Assembly: GCF_003751945.1 (NCBI RefSeq)
Contig: NZ_RJKL01000001.1
Span: 5,270,001 to 5,334,000, forward strand
DNA: 64,000 bases
Direction: 5' to 3'
From: Couchioplanes caeruleus
GTDB taxonomy: Bacteria > Actinomycetota > Actinomycetes > Mycobacteriales > Micromonosporaceae
Made by a program: the position numbers and the translations under genes. The stretch's first letter is position 1, and the number at the start of each line of letters is the position of its first letter. The notes beneath the pieces are model-generated. The model was not told the DNA's origin, made no database searches, and worked only from the letters and a program-made list of their open reading frames with translations. Below are positions 45,100-54,550 of the stretch, piece by piece.

Positions 45100-45732
45100 G
45101 TGGACGTACTTGTCGTTGATCACCCGCTGGCCCAGACCCGACTCACCGTCATGCGCGACGCCAGGACGGACTCCGGCGTGTTCCGCGCCGCCCTGCACGA
45201 GCTCACCACCATGGTCGTCTACGAGGCCGCCCGCGCCTTCGCCGTCGAGCAGTTCCCGATCAGCACCCCGGTCGCCCCGACCCAGGGCACCCGGCTGGCC
45301 AACCCGCCGCTGATCGTGCCCGTGCTGCGTGCGGGGCTGGGCATGGCCGACTCCGCGCTGGCCCTGCTCCCCGAGTCGTCCATGGGCTTCGTCGGCCTGG
45401 CCCGCGACGAGGACACGTACGAGCCGCGCGCCTACATGGAGTCCCTGCCGGGTGACCTCTCCGGCCTGCCGGTGCTGGTTCTCGACCCGATGGTGGCCAC
45501 CGGTGGCTCGCTGGTGCACTGCTGTCAGCTCCTGGTCGACCGAGGTTGCACGGACGTGACCATCTGCTGCGTGCTGGCGGCGCCGGAAGGCATCCAGCGG
45601 CTGAAGGACTCCGGCCTGCCCCTGCGGCTGGTGACCGCCAGCATCGACGAGGGACTGAACGAGAAGATGTACATCGTTCCCGGCCTCGGCGACGCCGGCG
45701 ATCGCCAATTCGGCGGCATGCCCCGGTTCTGA
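45100..45732 (+). CDS. upp: Uracil phosphoribosyltransferase
   Basis: This enzyme converts uracil and PRPP to UMP, using uracil released by the phosphorylase at 28309. From GTG 45100 the protein is 210 residues, the family norm. It has [29 protein letters not shown], the PRPP loop [10 protein letters not shown] and the C-terminal [15 protein letters not shown] longer open frame upstream has no support. Confidence 0.95.
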   Translation: MDVLVVDHPLAQTRLTVMRDARTDSGVFRAALHELTTMVVYEAARAFAVEQFPISTPVAPTQGTRLANPPLIVPVLRAGLGMADSALALLPESSMGFVGLARDEDTYEPRAYMESLPGDLSGLPVLVLDPMVATGGSLVHCCQLLVDRGCTDVTICCVLAAPEGIQRLKDSGLPLRLVTASIDEGLNEKMYIVPGLGDAGDRQFGGMPRF

Positions 45733-45960
45733 CTCACAGTAGTGACGTCTCGGGCCCTCAGGAGCCGTCATTCAGGCTCCCGATGCCTGGTCAGAGCCGT
45801 TCGGCGTCTGCGCAGAGTAATCAGTATGGGCGAGGGCATGCTGTACTGTGGCGTCCGCCGCGGTGTTATTGCGGCATGAAGGCCCGGTCACGCAAGCTGC
45901 ACGACAAGTGACCAGAGGCTTCCCCGCATCTGAAGCTGTGCGTATCCAGGAGGACCCTTC
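45733..45960 (+). other. Region upstream of the glycopolymer cluster
   Basis: This 228-base gap holds the start of the sugar cluster. A TANNNT hexamer TACTGT lies near 45843, and an 11-codon ORF (MKARSRKLHDK, 45876-45911) sits between it and the cluster's first ribosome-binding site AGGAGGA. A leader peptide or nothing at all is possible. Confidence 0.3.
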
Positions 45961-47067
45961 ATGACGGCAACCCACGCCGCCATCCCACCCGCTCGCCCGG
46001 TGATCGGCGACGCCGAGATCGAGGCCGCCGTGCGCGTGCTGCGCAGCGGCATGGTCGTGCAAGGCCCCGAGGTCGCGGCGTTCGAGCGTGAGTTCGGCGA
46101 GCTGGTCGCCGGCCGGCACTGCGTCGCCGTCAACTCCGGCACCTCGGCCCTGCAGCTCTCGCTGATGGCGCTGGGCTTCGGCCCGGGCGACGAGATCATC
46201 GTCCCGTCCTTCTCGTTCGCCGCCAGCGCGAACGCGGTCCGCCTGGTCGGGGCCACCCCGATCTTCGTGGACATCGAGGCCGGCTCGTTCTGCATCGACC
46301 CGGACGCGGTCGCCGCGGCGATCACCCCGCGCACGGTGGCGATCATGCCGGTGCACCTGTACGGCCACCCCGCCGCGATGGACCGGATCATGCCGATCGC
46401 CGAGGCGCACGGCCTCGCCGTGGTGGAAGACGCCGCGCAGGCTCACGCCGCCGCCCTGAACGGCACGCCGGTGGGTGCCTTCGGCGCGGTCGGGTGCTTC
46501 AGCTTCTACCCGACCAAGAACATGCACTCGCTCGAGGGCGGCATGGTCACCACCGCCGACGCCGAGCTGGCGCGCAAGCTGCGGCTGCTGCGCAACCAGG
46601 GCATGGAGGCGCGCTACCAGAACGAGATCGTCGGCGCGAACATGCGGATGACCGACGTCGCCGCCGCGATCGGCCGGGTGCAGTTGACCCAGCTCGCCGG
46701 CTGGACCGACCAGCGCCGCGCCAACGCCGCCTACCTGGACGAGCGGCTCACCGGCGTCGTCACGCCGCCGGTCGCCGGGGGCGCGAAGCACGTCTACCAC
46801 CAGTACACGATCCGGTTCACCGGCGACCGTGACGCGTTCCAGGCCGGGCTCAAGGAGCGCGGGATCGGCAACGCGGTCTACTACCCGACGCCGATCCACC
46901 GGCTGCTGCCGTACCTGAACGAGGACGGCACGCCGGGCCCGTGGAAGCTGCCGGAGACCGACCGGGCCGCCGAGGAGGTCGTGTCGCTGCCGATCTTCCC
47001 GGGGCTGACCACCGAGGAGCTGGACCGCATCGCCGAGGCCGTGAACGCCGTGGCGGTGCAGGCATGA
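45961..47067 (+). CDS. DegT/DnrJ/EryC1 aminotransferase (WbpE/WlbE-like)
   Basis: This PLP-dependent sugar aminotransferase should transaminate a 3-keto UDP-GlcNAc uronic acid. The 368-residue protein has NSGTSALQLSLMALG, VEDAAQAHAA, and catalytic Lys186 in CFSFYPTKNMHSLEGG. ATG 45961 follows AGGAGGA. Its stop overlaps the 3-dehydrogenase gene, the same adjacency as WbpB/WbpE in the UDP-diacetamido-uronic acid pathway. Confidence 0.9.
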   Translation: MTATHAAIPPARPVIGDAEIEAAVRVLRSGMVVQGPEVAAFEREFGELVAGRHCVAVNSGTSALQLSLMALGFGPGDEIIVPSFSFAASANAVRLVGATPIFVDIEAGSFCIDPDAVAAAITPRTVAIMPVHLYGHPAAMDRIMPIAEAHGLAVVEDAAQAHAAALNGTPVGAFGAVGCFSFYPTKNMHSLEGGMVTTADAELARKLRLLRNQGMEARYQNEIVGANMRMTDVAAAIGRVQLTQLAGWTDQRRANAAYLDERLTGVVTPPVAGGAKHVYHQYTIRFTGDRDAFQAGLKERGIGNAVYYPTPIHRLLPYLNEDGTPGPWKLPETDRAAEEVVSLPIFPGLTTEELDRIAEAVNAVAVQA

Positions 47068-48065
47068 ACGCGGGGCTGCGGGCGGGACTGATCGGCCTCG
47101 GCGCCATGGGGCGCAACCACGCCCGGGTGCTGAACCTGCTGGACGGCGTCGAGCTGGTCGGCGTGCTGGACCCGGCGCCGGGCGCGGCCGCGCCCGGCGG
47201 CGTGCCGGTGGTCGCGGACCTCGAGCAGTTCATCGGCCTGGGGCTGGACTACGCGGTCGTGGCCTGCCCGACCGGCCTGCACGAGGAGATCGGCCTGCGG
47301 CTGGCGGAGGCCGGCATCAACGCGCTGATCGAGAAGCCGTTGGCGCCCTCGCTGGAGGCGTCGCTGCGACTGGTCGAGGCGTTCGAGAGCCGCGGGCTCG
47401 TCGGCGCGGTCGGGCACATCGAGCGGTACAACCCGGCCCTGCAGAGCCTGCGGTCCCGGCTGGAGGCCGGCGAGCTCGGCGACATGTACCAGATCGTCAC
47501 GCGCCGGCAGGGCCCGTTCCCGGGCCGGATCGCCGACGTCGGCGTGGTCATGGACCTGGCCACCCACGACATCGACCTGACCGCCTGGGTGACCGGCCGC
47601 AGCTACGTGGACATCTCCGCGCGGACGGTGTCGCGCAGCGGGCGCCCGCACGAGGACATGGTGTCCGCGGTCGGCTTGATGCAGGACGGCCTGGTGGCCA
47701 ACCACCTGGTCAACTGGCTCAGCCCGATGAAGGAGCGGTCGACGGTCATCACCGGCGCCAAGGGCTGCTTCATCGCGGACACGCTCACCGCCGACCTGAC
47801 CTTCTACGCCAACGGTGCGATCGGCACCGAGTGGGAGGCGCTGCGCGCGTTCCGCGGGGTGTCCGAGGGCGACATGGTCCGGTATGCGATCCCGAAGCGG
47901 GAGCCGCTGCTCGTCGAGCACGAACGCTTCCGGGACGCCGTGGAGGGCAAGGAGAGCGACATCGTCACCCTCCGCCAGGGCATGCGTACGGTCGAGGTGG
48001 CGGAGGCCGTACTCCGCTCGGCCAGCAGCGGGTCCACGGTCGCAATTCCCGCGAAGCAGGCCTGA
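47064..48065 (+). CDS. Gfo/Idh/MocA sugar 3-dehydrogenase (WbpB/WlbA-like)
   Basis: This 333-residue NAD(P)-dependent oxidoreductase is the likely producer of the 3-keto sugar for the aminotransferase that overlaps it. Rossmann motif AGLIGLGAMGRNHARVL, EKPLAPSLEAS, GHIERYNPA (Lys and His of the family active site lie in EKP and the later DLATHDID) and the C-terminal VEVAEAVLRSA support the family. Adjacent genes encode the aminotransferase and a glycosyltransferase. Confidence 0.9.
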   Translation: MNAGLRAGLIGLGAMGRNHARVLNLLDGVELVGVLDPAPGAAAPGGVPVVADLEQFIGLGLDYAVVACPTGLHEEIGLRLAEAGINALIEKPLAPSLEASLRLVEAFESRGLVGAVGHIERYNPALQSLRSRLEAGELGDMYQIVTRRQGPFPGRIADVGVVMDLATHDIDLTAWVTGRSYVDISARTVSRSGRPHEDMVSAVGLMQDGLVANHLVNWLSPMKERSTVITGAKGCFIADTLTADLTFYANGAIGTEWEALRAFRGVSEGDMVRYAIPKREPLLVEHERFRDAVEGKESDIVTLRQGMRTVEVAEAVLRSASSGSTVAIPAKQA

Positions 48066-49267
48066 TGTCCGGCCCGGTCGCCGTCGTCACGCCGTGGTAT
48101 CCCAGCACCCAGTTGCCGTTCCGTGGTGCGTTCGTCCAGGCCATGACGGAGGCGACCGCGCCGGGCACGGCGTCGTTCACCGTGTACCACTGCGATAGCT
48201 GGGTAGCCCGGCTCTCGGCTGACGAGGACGCCCGGATCGCCGACGCGGTCCGGGCGCTCATGCCCGTGGCGGGTACGCCCAGCCGTACGGTCGGCGGCGC
48301 CGATCTGGTGACCGTGCCCGTGCCGATGCCCCGGGCGCTGCCGTTCGCGGAGCAGGCGCGGCGAGCCGCCGCGTCGCTCAAGGTGGCTCTCGGTGGACGG
48401 CCCATCGCCGCGCCGGTCGTGCACGCGCACGTCGGCCTGTTGGGTGGCCTACCGGCCCTGCGCAACATGCGCTCCGACAGCCGGCTCTTCGTGACCGAGC
48501 ACGCCACCTTCCTGGACCGGATGCTCGCCGAGCCGGACGGCCGGGCCGGCTACGCCGAGGTGCTCGCCGCCTGTGAGGCCTTCTTCGTGGTCGGCGATCC
48601 CCTGCGCGCGCAGCTTGCGGAGGCGTTCCCGGAGCACGCGGACAAGCTGCGGTCGATCGCCAACCCGATCGACTTCGCGACCCCGCGCGCCGAGCCGGTG
48701 AAGTCGCTGCACCGCTGGCTGTTCGTCGGCGGGCTGATCGAGCGCAAGGGCGTCGGCTGGCTGCTCGAGGCGTTCGCCGTCTGCCGCCGGCAGGAGCCCG
48801 CCCTGACCCTGACCCTGGTGGGCGAGGGCGAGCTGCGCGGCCGGCTGGGCGAGCGGGCCGAGGAACTGGGTGTCGCCGACGCCGTGACCTTCGCCGGTGC
48901 GCTGTCGCCCGTGGAGGCGCTGGGCCTGATGCGTGAGCACGACGTGCTCGTGCATCCGAGCCGGTACGAAACCTTCGGCGTGGTGGTGGTCGAGGCGGCC
49001 GCGGCGGGTATGCCGGTGATCGTCACCCGGTGCGGCGGCCCGGAGCAGACCCTGGCGGGAATCGAGTCCGACGCCGGCCAACTGATCGAGGTGGAGGAGG
49101 ACAGCACCGCCATCGTGGCCGGATACGAGCAGTTGCGCGACCGCTTCCCCGGCGGCATGGACCTGGACCGCGCCCGGCGGGTCCTGGCCGACCGGTTCGG
49201 TTATCAGGCCGTCGCCCGTCAGCACCACGACGCCTGGTTCTCCTCGCCGTCGGCGGACCCGAGCTGA
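48065..49267 (+). CDS. Family-4 glycosyltransferase
   Basis: This 400-residue GT-B enzyme has N-terminal VVTPWYPSTQLPFRGAFV, HAHVGLLGGLPAL and TEHATFL. The C-terminal donor domain has WLFVGGLIERKGVGWLLEAF, LVGEGELRGRL, and the family-4 E-x7-E region HPSRYETFGVVVVEAAAAGMP. The ATG overlaps the upstream stop (TGATG); open frame before it is shadow. The core is a close paralog of residues about 115-510 of the protein at 54551. Confidence 0.9.
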   Translation: MSGPVAVVTPWYPSTQLPFRGAFVQAMTEATAPGTASFTVYHCDSWVARLSADEDARIADAVRALMPVAGTPSRTVGGADLVTVPVPMPRALPFAEQARRAAASLKVALGGRPIAAPVVHAHVGLLGGLPALRNMRSDSRLFVTEHATFLDRMLAEPDGRAGYAEVLAACEAFFVVGDPLRAQLAEAFPEHADKLRSIANPIDFATPRAEPVKSLHRWLFVGGLIERKGVGWLLEAFAVCRRQEPALTLTLVGEGELRGRLGERAEELGVADAVTFAGALSPVEALGLMREHDVLVHPSRYETFGVVVVEAAAAGMPVIVTRCGGPEQTLAGIESDAGQLIEVEEDSTAIVAGYEQLRDRFPGGMDLDRARRVLADRFGYQAVARQHHDAWFSSPSADPS

Positions 49268-49312
49268 GCGAGTCTTCTCCGCCACCGATCGACGACAGCA
49301 TCATGGAGCATC

Positions 49313-49843
49313 ATGCGCGTTCTATTTCTTGCCCTGGGCGCCGGCCGGCGGCTGGCGGTGACCGGAGAGAGCCGCACGCTGACCGAGCGCGGTGAACGCC
49401 CGGTCGTGCTGGTCGACAAGGCGCAGACCTGGGCCGACGAGGAGTTCGCCGCCGGCGTGCAGGTTGTCGCGCTGGCCGGACTGGGCGGGCGGCACTGGCC
49501 GCTGACCGCCGAGCGCCTCGTCCTGCACCGGGCGCCGGCGGCCCTGCTCCGCCGCGTCGGCGGCCGCCGCGGCAAGCGGCTGGCGTCGGCGTACGACCGG
49601 CGCATCGGTCGCCCACTGCACCGCCGCGTGTTCCTGCCCCTGTACGGTCGGCTGTGGCGAGACGCCGCCGACCGCCCGTTGGCCGAGTTCCGCCGCCGGT
49701 GGGGACGGTTCGACGCGATCGTGGTGACGGACCCGCAGTCGTTCCCCGTGGCACAGCGTCTCGCCGGCGACGAGCGGCACCGGCCGCGCGTCGCGTTCCG
49801 CATCGATCAGCTGACCACCGCCGACCGTGAGGACAAGGAATGA
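49313..49843 (+). CDS. Stand-alone Rossmann-like module of the glycan cluster, copy 1
   Basis: This 176-residue protein starts MRVLFLALGAGRRLAV and has a mid-part rich in Arg (RRIGRPLHRRVFLPLYGRLW). It ends with FDAIVVTDPQSFPVAQRLAGD. The order of elements matches the protein at 51213 and the C-terminal domain of the protein at 54551. It looks like the acceptor half of a GT-B enzyme without a donor half, so a non-catalytic partner role is possible. The stop overlaps the next gene. Confidence 0.72.
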   Translation: MRVLFLALGAGRRLAVTGESRTLTERGERPVVLVDKAQTWADEEFAAGVQVVALAGLGGRHWPLTAERLVLHRAPAALLRRVGGRRGKRLASAYDRRIGRPLHRRVFLPLYGRLWRDAADRPLAEFRRRWGRFDAIVVTDPQSFPVAQRLAGDERHRPRVAFRIDQLTTADREDKE

Positions 49844-51216
49844 CCGCGAGCGAACGGCGTCCTCGCCTGCTCTATCTCGCCTTCTACTTCCCCCCGTCGC
49901 GGGCCAGCGGCGTCTACCGGGCCCGCGCGACGGCGAACCACTTCGCCGCCGCCGGCTGGGACGTCACCGTCTTCGCCGCGCCGCTGGGGTTCCTGTACGA
50001 CGTGATCGGCTCGACCGACGAGAAGCTGCTCGAAACCGTCGACCCGCGGATCGCCGTCGAACGCCCCGAGCTCGACACCTTCCGGTGGGAGCACGAGCTG
50101 CAGAACATGAGCTGGTTCCGCGGCACGATGCCCACCGCGTCCAAGAAACTCTTCGACTGGTACGAGGCCAGGCAGTTCCCCGAGCAGTACGTGTCCTGGG
50201 CGCGGTCGTCGGTCGGCAAGGCGCTCAAGCTGCACCGGCGGGATAAGTTCGACGCGGTCCTGGCCACCGGCAACCCGTTCGCCGCCTTCGCCGCGGGCTG
50301 GGCGATCGGCAAGCTGGCGAGGATCCCGTACGTGATCGACTATCGCGACTCCTGGACCCTCGACCTGTTCAAGGACGAGCCGGCCTACCCACCGAAGCAT
50401 CCGACGTGGAAGTGGGAACGTCGGGTGATCGGCGGCTCCGCGGCGACCGTCTTCGTGAACAACGCGCTGCGTGACTGGCACGCCGAGCGGTATCCCGGGG
50501 CGGCGGACCGGATGATGGTCGTGCCGAACGGATGGGATCCGGACCTGCTCGAACTGCCTCCCGCCGAGCCGGTGGAGACGGCGACGCCGCAGGGCCCGCT
50601 CAAGTTCGGCTATCTCGGCACGATCACCACCCATCAGCCGGTGGAGGAGATGGCGGAGGCCTTCCGGATCGCCCGCGCCCACCCGGATCTGTCCGGCGCC
50701 GAACTCAACATCTACGGGCATCTCGGCTTCTTCAAGCACAGCCACGCCAGCTTCCTGCCACGGCTCGGCTTCGACGCCACCGGCCAGGTCGACCCCGAGC
50801 TGGACGCCGGGCTGCGGTTGCGCGGGCCGGTCTCGAAGACCGAGGTGTCGTCGGTCTACGCCGACAGCGACGTGCTGGTCTTCCTGGCCGCCGGCGGCCG
50901 GTACGTCACCTCGGGAAAGATCTTCGAGTACATGGCCACCGGCCGGCCCATCGTCTCGGTCCACGCGCCGGACATCGCCGCGCGGGAGGTCCTCGAGGGC
51001 TATCCGCTGTGGTTCCGCGCGGACAGTCTCGATCCCGAGAAGGTGGCGCAGTCCTTCATCGAAGCCGGCCAGGCGGCCCGCGAGGCCACCGCGGACGTAC
51101 GCGCGGCGGCCCGCCGGCATGCCGACACCTTCAAGCGCGACACCCTGCTGGCCCCCCTGGAGGCCCGCATGCGCACCCTCGTCCGACCGTCGACCGTTCA
51201 GGAGCAGTCGTCGTGA
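49840..51216 (+). CDS. Family-4-like glycosyltransferase
   Basis: This 458-residue GT-B protein begins RLLYLAFYFPPSRASGVYRA, then has IPYVIDYRDSWTLDLF and VPNGWDPDL. The C-terminal domain has KFGYLGTITTHQPVEEM, VFLAAGGRYVTSGKIFEYMATGRPIV. These resemble the glycosyltransferase group acting on lipid-linked or capsule precursors. ATG overlaps the preceding stop (ATGA) and its stop overlaps the next gene (GTGA), so all three are translationally coupled. Confidence 0.88.
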   Translation: MTASERRPRLLYLAFYFPPSRASGVYRARATANHFAAAGWDVTVFAAPLGFLYDVIGSTDEKLLETVDPRIAVERPELDTFRWEHELQNMSWFRGTMPTASKKLFDWYEARQFPEQYVSWARSSVGKALKLHRRDKFDAVLATGNPFAAFAAGWAIGKLARIPYVIDYRDSWTLDLFKDEPAYPPKHPTWKWERRVIGGSAATVFVNNALRDWHAERYPGAADRMMVVPNGWDPDLLELPPAEPVETATPQGPLKFGYLGTITTHQPVEEMAEAFRIARAHPDLSGAELNIYGHLGFFKHSHASFLPRLGFDATGQVDPELDAGLRLRGPVSKTEVSSVYADSDVLVFLAAGGRYVTSGKIFEYMATGRPIVSVHAPDIAAREVLEGYPLWFRADSLDPEKVAQSFIEAGQAAREATADVRAAARRHADTFKRDTLLAPLEARMRTLVRPSTVQEQSS

Positions 51217-51803
51217 GCACGTCAGCCGTCCCGGGCACCACGCCGCGCGTCGTCGTCATCGCCCTGAACTACAAGCTCACCACGCGGGTACGTTCCTACG
51301 TACAGGACCTGGCCGATGCCGGGGTGGACATCGACCTGCTGGTCGCGGAGACCGGCAGCACGGCCGATGCCGACCTCGATGCCCGGGTCCGGGTCCACCG
51401 GGTGCTCGACGTGGAGGTGCACGACGTCCTGATCCGGCGGATCGTCCGCGGCGTCCTGTTCACCTTCCCCACCAAGGCGTTCGGCAAGGCTCGGTCGATG
51501 ACGGTCGGCCGGCCGGCGCTGAAGAAGGTGGACGCGGGACTGGCGCTGACCCGGCGCACCCAGTCGTGGGTCTCCAGGGGCATCCACAAGAAATTGTTCT
51601 GGCCGACGTTCCGTGCAGTGCGCCCGCTGATCCTGGCCCGCAGGGGCCGGGGACCCGCGATGGAACTGGACCTGGCGGGGGCGGACCGGATCGTGGCCGC
51701 CGACCAGCCGGCCGTGCCCCTGGCCTGGCGGCTGGCGCGGCGTTACCCCGGGGTGCGCGCGACGACGGCCCTGGACCGCAAGCCGTACGTCGGCGACAAG
51801 TAG
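51213..51803 (+). CDS. Stand-alone Rossmann-like module of the glycan cluster, copy 2
   Basis: This 196-residue protein begins at GTG overlapping the upstream glycosyltransferase stop. It contains RVVVIALNYKLTTRVRSYVQ, VRVHRVLDVEVHDVLIRRI, and ends ADRIVAADQPAVPLAWRLAR. The last block parallels those in the proteins at 49313 and 54551 (both ends). No donor-binding domain follows; it is not a truncated ORF because the stop is followed closely by a convergent gene. The function is unknown. Confidence 0.75.
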   Translation: MSTSAVPGTTPRVVVIALNYKLTTRVRSYVQDLADAGVDIDLLVAETGSTADADLDARVRVHRVLDVEVHDVLIRRIVRGVLFTFPTKAFGKARSMTVGRPALKKVDAGLALTRRTQSWVSRGIHKKLFWPTFRAVRPLILARRGRGPAMELDLAGADRIVAADQPAVPLAWRLARRYPGVRATTALDRKPYVGDK

Positions 51804-51819
51804 GAGGAACGGGCCGCCG

Positions 51820-52911
51820 TCAGCGGGCGGCGAAGCGCTCGGCCAGCACCTGGACGACCCGTTTCGCCGCCGCGCCGTCCCCGTACGGGGTGCCGCGCCC
51901 GGCCTGTGGCGCGGGGCGGGTCGCCAGCGAGGTCCAGTCGTCGCCGAGCTCGTCGGGGTGGTTCACGAGGTGGTTCCAGCCGTCCTCGAGCGTCTCCACC
52001 CACTCCGTCTCGCTGCGCAGGGTCGTGCACGGGCGGCCCAGGAGGAAGGCCTCCTTCTGCAGGCCTCCCGAGTCGGTGACCACGCCGACGGAGCCGAGCA
52101 CGCCGGCCACCATCGAGGCGTACGGCAGCGGCGTCCCCACGTGCACCGCACCCTGCTGCAGCTTCAGCCCGTGGGCCTCGGCCCGGGCCACGAGCCGCGG
52201 GTGGGCCAGCAGCGCCACCGGCACCGGCAGCTTGGCCAGCGCACCCAGCAGCTCGGCCAGCCGCTTCGGGTCGTCGGTGTTCTCCGCGCGGTGCAGCGTG
52301 GCGAGCAGGTACGGCTGCTCGGGGTCGATGCCGTCCGGCAGCGCGGGAGCGGTGTGCCGACCCGCCAGGACGTCGTCGCGGACCCGCAGGCAGACGTCGA
52401 CCATCACGTCGCCGACCAGCTCGGTACGGTCGCCGAGGCCCTCGTCGCGCAGGTGGCGGACCGCTTCCTCGGTGGGCGCGAGCAGCAGGTCGGCCGCGTG
52501 GTCGGTGAGCACGCGGTTGTGCTCCTCCGGCATGCGGCGGTTGAACGAGCGCAGGCCGGCCTCGAGGTGCGCGACCGGGATGTGCATCTTGACCGCGGAC
52601 ACGGCGCCGGCCAGCGTCGAGTTGGTGTCGCCGTAGACCAGGACCCAGTCCGGCCGCTCCCGCTCCAGCACCGGGTCCATCGCGCTGAGCACGGCGCCGG
52701 TCTGCACGCCGTGGCTGCCGGAACCCACGCCCAGGTGGACGTCCGGCGCCGGAATGCCGAGACCGGTGAAGAACACGTCGGAGAGATTCACGTCGTAGTG
52801 CTGTCCGGTGTGGACGATGACGTGTTGGTGTTCGGTGTTCGCGAAGGCCTGTGCGATGGGCGCCAGCTTCACCAGCTGCGGCCGGGCGCCGACGATGCTC
52901 ACAACCTTCAT
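51820..52911 (-). CDS. wecB: Non-hydrolysing UDP-GlcNAc 2-epimerase (WecB/WbpI-like)
   Basis: This 363-residue GT-B-fold epimerase inverts C2 of UDP-GlcNAc or of UDP-GlcNAc3NAcA. The N-terminus VVSIVGARPQLVKLAPI, HTGQHYDVNLSDVFF, VYGDTNSTLAGA, HLEAGLRSFNRRMPEEHNR, and late VVTDSGGLQKEAFLLGRP are signatures. GARPQ and the HTGQHYD-SDVFF-PEEHNR set look closer to WbpI-type epimerases than to E. coli WecB (GTRPEAIK), favouring a UDP-ManNAc3NAcA role; that subfamily call is by memory. It is convergent with the plus-strand glycosyltransferase block. Confidence 0.93.
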   Translation of the reverse strand: MKVVSIVGARPQLVKLAPIAQAFANTEHQHVIVHTGQHYDVNLSDVFFTGLGIPAPDVHLGVGSGSHGVQTGAVLSAMDPVLERERPDWVLVYGDTNSTLAGAVSAVKMHIPVAHLEAGLRSFNRRMPEEHNRVLTDHAADLLLAPTEEAVRHLRDEGLGDRTELVGDVMVDVCLRVRDDVLAGRHTAPALPDGIDPEQPYLLATLHRAENTDDPKRLAELLGALAKLPVPVALLAHPRLVARAEAHGLKLQQGAVHVGTPLPYASMVAGVLGSVGVVTDSGGLQKEAFLLGRPCTTLRSETEWVETLEDGWNHLVNHPDELGDDWTSLATRPAPQAGRGTPYGDGAAAKRVVQVLAERFAAR

Positions 52912-52975
52912 CGCAGTCTTCTCCGTGGGTTCGGGACGGTTGGTCGAGTTCGACGGCCACCATACAGGGGCGGGA

Positions 52976-53797
52976 TCACTGCCCCGGACGGCCGCCGGAC
53001 TTATCCCGCTTGCGCCAGATGCGGACGAGGCCGACCGGCACGCTGACGATGGCCCGGGTCGGCCGGCGCGCGCCCTGCACCACGGTCGCCCCGACTCTGA
53101 AGGAGGTGGAGGCGCGCAGGTCGGCGGCCTCCTTGCGGGCCCGGGCGACCCGGCTCTCCGCCGCGGTGACCGCGGCGTCGCGAGCCTTGATCTCCTTCTC
53201 CAGGTGCCGGATGCGTTCGTCCTGTTCCTTCACCCGGTCGGCCGTTTCGGCCAGCTTGCGACGCAGGGGACGGCTGAGCAGATCGCCGAACACGTACTCA
53301 CCGGTGAGCCGCAGCAGGGCGCGCAGGTCGGGGGTCTCCTCGTCCAGCGCGACCGGCGTGTCCGACAGGTGGGTACGCAGCGGTGCGAGGCGATCGACCC
53401 GGGCGGCCAGGACGGCGCAGTGCGCTCCGTGCCGCGAGACCTTGTCCAGCGGCACGACCTGAAGAACCTGGCATCCCGCGGTGACCAGCTCGTCCAGCAG
53501 CCGGTGGTACGGCAGGTCCGGCACCGCCCAGCCGAGCAGTAGCAGCGCCCGGCCGCCGACGGGCAGCTCCCGCAGGGCCGGAGCGACCGTTTCCGCGTCG
53601 ACGTGCGTCTCGGGCCTGGGGCCCACGAAGGCGACCACCACCGTGTCGGGATCCATCTTCTCGCCGCCCGGCACATACTTCCGGTACGCCGACGACGCCG
53701 GAGCGCGCAGCAACTCCTTGAGCGTTTCTCCGCTATCGCTCACTTCCACGACGGTCTTCGCGTCACCGACGAGGGGAAGCAGTTCCTGAATGAGCAT
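52976..53797 (-). CDS. Hypothetical protein with coiled coil in the glycan cluster
   Basis: This 273-residue protein starts at ATG 53797, 14 bases after the methyltransferase stop. The N-terminal 150 residues look like a Rossmann-type fold (MLIQELLPLVGDAKTVVEV, GGRALLLLGWAVPD). A coiled coil of charged residues covers about 190-235 (KEQDERIRHLEKEIKARD). It ends with SFRVGATVVQGARRPTRAI and a basic tail. A coiled coil followed by SFRVG is a motif I associate with proteins of actinobacterial surface-polysaccharide clusters. No catalytic site is seen. Confidence 0.75.
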   Translation of the reverse strand: MLIQELLPLVGDAKTVVEVSDSGETLKELLRAPASSAYRKYVPGGEKMDPDTVVVAFVGPRPETHVDAETVAPALRELPVGGRALLLLGWAVPDLPYHRLLDELVTAGCQVLQVVPLDKVSRHGAHCAVLAARVDRLAPLRTHLSDTPVALDEETPDLRALLRLTGEYVFGDLLSRPLRRKLAETADRVKEQDERIRHLEKEIKARDAAVTAAESRVARARKEAADLRASTSFRVGATVVQGARRPTRAIVSVPVGLVRIWRKRDKSGGRPGQ

Positions 53798-53811
53798 GTC
53801 CTCGCCGATTC

Positions 53812-54453
53812 TCAGCCGATGCGGGTGAAGGTGTAGAGACCGATGGGGCTCCGCCGGAAGCGGTAGGGCTCCCAGCCGTCGAAACGCATGCCGCAGGCGT
53901 CCAGCAGGGGCAGATACTGGTCGCGGCCGCGGACCACCTGGTAGTTGCCGTAGACCCGGTCGCCATCCTCGCCCCAGTCGCCGATGATGAGTTTGCCACC
54001 CAGCCGGACCAGTGACGCCAGGTTGCGGGTGGACCGGGCCCACTCCGCGTCGTCCAGGATGTGGAACAGCACGTCGATCGTGAAGACGGCGTCGTAGAGC
54101 CAGGGCGTACGCCAGCCGGAGAGCGTCGTCTGGTGGTAGCGCGGGCCGCCGCCGAGCTCCCGGCAATGCGCGATCGCCGCCTCGCTGCCGTCGATGCCGT
54201 CGACCTGATGGCCGAACTTGGCCAGCTCCCGGCTGAAGTAGCCCTTGCCGCACCCGGCATCGAGCAGATACAGCGGCGCCACGGGGTTGTTCTGCAGACC
54301 GACGCGGTCCATCAACATGGTGAGGCGCCGCAGGTAGAACATATAGTTGGTCGCTTCGTCGAACGAGATGTCGCCGCCGGACCGCAGGTCGCTCTCCTGC
54401 TGGTGGCGCTCGTTCCAGTATTTCGAGGCTTCCGCGTCGGTCAGAAGCGTCAT
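53812..54453 (-). CDS. Class I SAM-dependent methyltransferase
   Basis: This 213-residue protein has SAM motif I LLDAGCGKGYFSRELAKFG, followed by VDGIDGSEAAIAHCRE, VFTIDVLFHILDDAEW and LVRLGGKLIIGDWG. ATG 54453 is preferred because AAGGTGG lies 9 bases upstream; GTG 54465 is an alternative. The substrate is unknown; in this context a sugar residue of the glycan or a lipid-linked intermediate is plausible. It is followed by the coiled-coil protein on the same strand. Confidence 0.88.
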   Translation of the reverse strand: MTLLTDAEASKYWNERHQQESDLRSGGDISFDEATNYMFYLRRLTMLMDRVGLQNNPVAPLYLLDAGCGKGYFSRELAKFGHQVDGIDGSEAAIAHCRELGGGPRYHQTTLSGWRTPWLYDAVFTIDVLFHILDDAEWARSTRNLASLVRLGGKLIIGDWGEDGDRVYGNYQVVRGRDQYLPLLDACGMRFDGWEPYRFRRSPIGLYTFTRIG

Positions 54454-54550
54454 GACATGATCCACCTTCGCAGCGGGAGGTGACGCGAACCTGCGCAGAG
54501 TAGTACCTCGGTGCGGGTTGCGGTGGTCAACTTCAGAGAAACGGAACGGG

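Noticed and set aside
47831..48064. Upstream extension of the glycosyltransferase at 48065
   Set aside because: The extra codons overlap the 3-dehydrogenase gene in another frame. ATG 48065 overlaps that gene's stop and begins the conserved VVTPWYP motif.
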